Origin: Mycolicibacterium hodleri
Lineage (GTDB): Bacteria; Actinomycetota; Actinomycetes; Mycobacteriales; Mycobacteriaceae
NCBI RefSeq assembly: GCF_006439015.1
Contig: NZ_RCZG01000008.1
Location: 62,001-126,000 of the forward strand
Direction of reading: 5' to 3'
DNA: 64,000 bases
In this document: piece after piece, positions 61,495 through 64,000 of the stretch
How the letters are laid out: the number at the start of each line of letters is the position of its first letter
Position numbering within the stretch: the first letter of the stretch is position 1
Made by a program: the position numbers and the translations under genes
The notes under the pieces: model-generated
What the model was told of the DNA's origin: nothing
The model's database searches: none
The model's input: only the letters and a program-made list of their open reading frames with translations

Positions 61495-62364
61495 CTAACC
61501 TGACGTCGACGAATCACGCATGGAACGGGCATCGTGACCCGCGAGCGAGCCCAGACCGACTTCGGCGTTGTGGGCGTGGGCGAGGTGGTGCAGCCCGAAA
61601 ACCGAATCCATGCCGTCGCGTAGCCCCATCAAGTCTTCACATTGGTTGACGGCCCGCTTCGCTAGAGCGAGACCCAACGTCGGCCTTTCGGCGATTCGCC
61701 TCGCAGCGTCGAGCACCGTCGTCTCGAGATCATCGCGGGGTACCACGCGGTTGATCATGCCGAGCCGTTGTGCTTCCTCGGCACCGACCCGCGAGCCCAG
61801 GAAGAGAAATTCCTTGGCGAACCGCGGCCCCATCTGCCATGGATGGGCGAAGTACTCGACGCCGGGAATGCCCATCTGAACGGTGGGATCTGCGAAGAAC
61901 GCGTCGTCCGACGCAATCACCAGGTCGCAGGCCCAGGCCAACATGAGGCCGCCAGCGATGCACGCGCCCTGAACCATGGCGATGGTGGGCTTGGGGAGTT
62001 CGCGCCAACGGCGGCACATACCCAGATACACCTCCGACTCGCGGGCGAATCGGCTTTCGGCTCCCCGCTTGTCACTGTGGTCCCACCACAGCGACGCTCG
62101 ACGGTCGAACGGTAGATCGATGTCGCGGTCGGGTGTTCCGATGTCGTGCCCCGCCGAAAAGTGTTTGCCGTTGCCGGCCAGCACGATCACCTTCACGTCG
62201 TCGTCGTCCGCGGCACGGTAGAACGCGTCGTCGAGCGCGTAGGTCATGGCGCTGTTCTGGGCGTTGCGATAGTCGGGCCGGTTCATCCGGATCACCGCGA
62301 CAGTGTCGGAGACGACCTCGTACAGCACTACACCGGTGTCTGTCGAACCGTTGTTGGATGTCAT
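61495..62364 (-). CDS. Enoyl-CoA hydratase/isomerase (crotonase family)
   Basis: The 289-residue protein has the crotonase pattern: VAVIRMNRPDYRNAQNSAMT, VLAGNGKHFSAGHDIG (oxyanion hole), and AMVQGACIAGGLMLAWACDL for CoA binding. DPTVQMGIPGVEYFAHPWQM follows. A longer-than-usual insertion (DRDIDLPFDRRASLWWDHSD) precedes the second half. The start at 62364 (MTSNNGS) lies one base from operator site 9, the same geometry as at 41171. It hydrates a 2,3-enoyl-CoA made by the acyl-CoA dehydrogenases of the island. Confidence 0.9.
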   Translation of the reverse strand: MTSNNGSTDTGVVLYEVVSDTVAVIRMNRPDYRNAQNSAMTYALDDAFYRAADDDDVKVIVLAGNGKHFSAGHDIGTPDRDIDLPFDRRASLWWDHSDKRGAESRFARESEVYLGMCRRWRELPKPTIAMVQGACIAGGLMLAWACDLVIASDDAFFADPTVQMGIPGVEYFAHPWQMGPRFAKEFLFLGSRVGAEEAQRLGMINRVVPRDDLETTVLDAARRIAERPTLGLALAKRAVNQCEDLMGLRDGMDSVFGLHHLAHAHNAEVGLGSLAGHDARSMRDSSTSG

Positions 62365-62365
62365 G

Positions 62366-62378
62366 GGATCCAGGATAC
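62366..62378. promoter_or_regulatory. GntR-type operator, site 9 (GGATCCAGGATAC)
   Basis: Reading from the reverse strand it is GTATCCTGGATCC, a 12/13 match. It ends two bases before the ATG of the enoyl-CoA hydratase gene, implying a leaderless, tightly controlled transcript. Confidence 0.8.
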
Positions 62379-62528
62379 AATGCCGAGGTGTCATCGCACA
62401 GCGCACACCCAAACATGGTGAACTGCCCTGTCGCTGGCCACCTGGACGGGTGGCGCACGGGCAGCCGCTGCCCTGCGACGATCGCGAGGACCGCCTTCAG
62501 GACGACAATCGAGCGATGAGGACGAACG

Positions 62529-62828
62529 ATGGTCAAGAACGGAACTCGCCTGCAGAGTCAGGTGTGCGAAACGCAGGTAATCGTTGTGAAGGCTGCCGAT
62601 GCCCTGGACGGGTTGAGGTGCGGCGGAGTCCCCATGGTGCCGCTCGGGTCCGCTCGTACGGGCGGCGAACCTGATGCCGCCTTCGCCGGCGGCACTGTGG
62701 TGGGGAAGCGTTACGTAGACGGTGGGAGCGCCGAGGTCCTCGTGACGAAAGCAGGTACCGGGACTTTGAGCGTTGGACAGGTTCCGTTGAGCCTCAAGGA
62801 AGCCAAGTCCCTTCCTGCAAGCGACTGA
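62529..62828 (+). CDS. Small conserved protein with paired cysteines, unknown function
   Basis: The 99-residue product has a Cys-containing N-terminal half (KNGTRLQSQVCETQVIVVKA, LDGLRCGGVPMVPLG) and a beta-rich second half (GKRYVDGGSAEVLVTKAGTG). The C...CGG spacing recalls metal or redox sites but no family can be assigned with confidence. No signal peptide. It diverges from the enoyl-CoA hydratase gene and may be controlled by operator site 9 as well. Confidence 0.65.
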   Translation: MVKNGTRLQSQVCETQVIVVKAADALDGLRCGGVPMVPLGSARTGGEPDAAFAGGTVVGKRYVDGGSAEVLVTKAGTGTLSVGQVPLSLKEAKSLPASD

Positions 62829-62983
62829 CTCCGCCGGGAATCGGGTGGTGTCGACGCGATGAGCCCCCGAAGCTCAACGCACCTCGGTTACCAGACCGGA
62901 TGCGGAGCCCGTCGCCACCATGAACGTGTCATCGATTCTCGCCTTCGGGCCGCCCTGAGTCGTGGACGTCGGGGACAGGGTGG

Positions 62984-64000
62984 TCAATGAACGTACATCT
63001 CGCCGACCGTGCCGACCGTCAACGTCCGCCCGTCCGGAACCACCGTGGTCGACATCGGCTCCCGCACTATCGCTGGTCCCACGATTCGGTCGCCTGCCAG
63101 CAGGGTGTCCCGGAGATAGACGGGCGCAGAGACATCGTCGCCGTAGAGGAACCGGATGGTGGTGGCGTCGAGCGGCTCGGGCTTTCCAGAGGTGCGGGTC
63201 TCCGGTCGCTCGAAGGTAAACCGTTCAGACGGCACGACCAGGCTGGCGCGGAACGTCACCGCCTCGACCGGGAACGCGTCCAGCCGGATGCCATTGCGCC
63301 GTTGGTAGTGGTCGTGGAAGGAAGTAACCATCTCCGCAATCGAGTCCGCCGTCAGCTCACCAGACGGCATGGTCACCAGGGGCATGTCCCAGCCCTGGCC
63401 GAGTAACCTGCCGTCGAAGGTCCGGACCACCTTCGATGACGCGCGTTCCGCGTCGCCCAGCCCGCTCAGCAGGGAGTCTTCCATCTCCCTGAAGTGGGCT
63501 GCGATCGACTCCGCGGACTCGGGGGCCAGCACGGTGTAGGCGCTGCGGCTGTCGGAGAAAACGAGGTCGGTGGCCAGCAGTCCGAGCGCGCTGAACAACC
63601 CCGGGTGGGGAGGGACGACAACGCGGCGCAGCTTGACCTGGTCGAGCACGAACGGGAGCATCATCGGCCCAGCCGCTCCGAATGCGACGACGCTGAAGTC
63701 GCTGGAATCCAGACCACGCGCCAGCGCAACGTTATAGATGCCCTCGACGATGTTGTTGAGCCCGATTCGCCAAGTGCTGGTCACCCGATGGCCGAGGTCA
63801 CCTGCCATGGCGAGCGATTCGAACGCCGTCGCCGCGTGCTCCGCATGCAGCTTGAGGGTGCCCCCGGCGAAGCCGCCTGGGTCGATGAAGCCCATCAGCA
63901 GCGCCGCGTCGGTCATGGTCGGTTCGGTGCCGCCAAGCCCGTAGCATGCCGGCCCAGGGGTCCCACCCGCGCTCTCCGGCCCTACCCGCAACTCGCCAAG
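62984..64000 (-). CDS. Hydantoinase A/oxoprolinase-type subunit, C-terminal part (cut by window edge)
   Basis: The reverse frame enters from the right edge and gives 338 residues of the N-methylhydantoinase A (HyuA) family: VGPESAGGTPGPACYGLGGT, EPTMTDAALLMGFIDPG, VVAFGAAGPMMLPFVLDQVK, VVVPPHPGLFSALGLLATDL and a C-terminal domain with GPAIVREPMSTTVVPDGRTL. These ATP-dependent enzymes open hydantoins or 5-oxoproline or carboxylate ketones (acetone or acetophenone carboxylase subunits). A HyuB partner is expected downstream or upstream; none is in the window. No operator of the island's type is visible near its end. Confidence 0.9.
   Translation of the reverse strand, partial: LGELRVGPESAGGTPGPACYGLGGTEPTMTDAALLMGFIDPGGFAGGTLKLHAEHAATAFESLAMAGDLGHRVTSTWRIGLNNIVEGIYNVALARGLDSSDFSVVAFGAAGPMMLPFVLDQVKLRRVVVPPHPGLFSALGLLATDLVFSDSRSAYTVLAPESAESIAAHFREMEDSLLSGLGDAERASSKVVRTFDGRLLGQGWDMPLVTMPSGELTADSIAEMVTSFHDHYQRRNGIRLDAFPVEAVTFRASLVVPSERFTFERPETRTSGKPEPLDATTIRFLYGDDVSAPVYLRDTLLAGDRIVGPAIVREPMSTTVVPDGRTLTVGTVGEMYVH

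Noticed and set aside
62829..62983. A further small gene between the 99-residue protein and the hydantoinase-like gene
   Set aside because: No start with ribosome binding site and no recognisable product on either strand.

Overview
The window comes from a high-GC actinobacterium, most likely a Mycolicibacterium/Mycobacterium or a close relative. The main signs are an MPT51/antigen-85-type secreted protein, a 19-kDa LpqH-type lipoprotein, a regulator very close to the mycobacterial cAMP receptor protein (Rv3676), small exported proteins of a type common in mycobacteria, a mycofactocin-type SDR, many luciferase-like (F420/FMN) oxidoreductases, and frequent GTG/TTG starts with ATGA overlaps. No rRNA, tRNA or CRISPR array was seen.

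Layout. 1-3.5 kb: a TetR gene cut by the left edge diverges from a compact aromatic-ring-dioxygenase operon (Rieske alpha subunit, 90-aa partner, SDR dehydrogenase, beta subunit). 3.5-37.3 kb is an accessory patchwork: SDRs, two paralogous DapB-fold dehydrogenases, TetR regulators, a Crp paralogue, a kinase-like APH protein, two FAD flavoproteins, a PAS protein, a P450, a nitroreductase, two luciferase-like oxidoreductases, a lone CoxIII/CoxIV pair, and four intact members plus one broken member of a six-helix membrane family. Many decayed genes lie between them: SDR tails, a TnsA/TnsB remnant, a frameshifted IS3-type element with perfect ends, a broken TetR, a broken secreted peptide, and a chimera of a membrane protein and an alcohol dehydrogenase.

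37.4-62.9 kb is a coherent catabolic island. It encodes luciferase-like oxidoreductases, an isocitrate-lyase/PEP-mutase-fold enzyme, three acyl-CoA dehydrogenases, an acyl-CoA synthetase, a beta-keto acid cleavage enzyme (DUF849), an aldehyde dehydrogenase, a CoA-transferase, an epoxide-hydrolase-like enzyme, an amidohydrolase, a cyclase-family hydrolase, a Baeyer-Villiger monooxygenase, an SCP-x-type thiolase with its DUF35 partner, a mycofactocin-type SDR and an enoyl-CoA hydratase. Two FCD-type GntR regulators sit inside it. Nine copies of a 13-bp palindrome, consensus GTATCCTGGATAC, lie in front of its transcription units and tie the island into one regulon. The likely logic (inference) is oxidation of a cyclic alcohol or ketone to a lactone, ring opening, oxidation to an acid, CoA activation, beta-oxidation and thiolytic or retro-Claisen cleavage. 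The substrate cannot be read from sequence. The right edge cuts a hydantoinase A/oxoprolinase-type gene.
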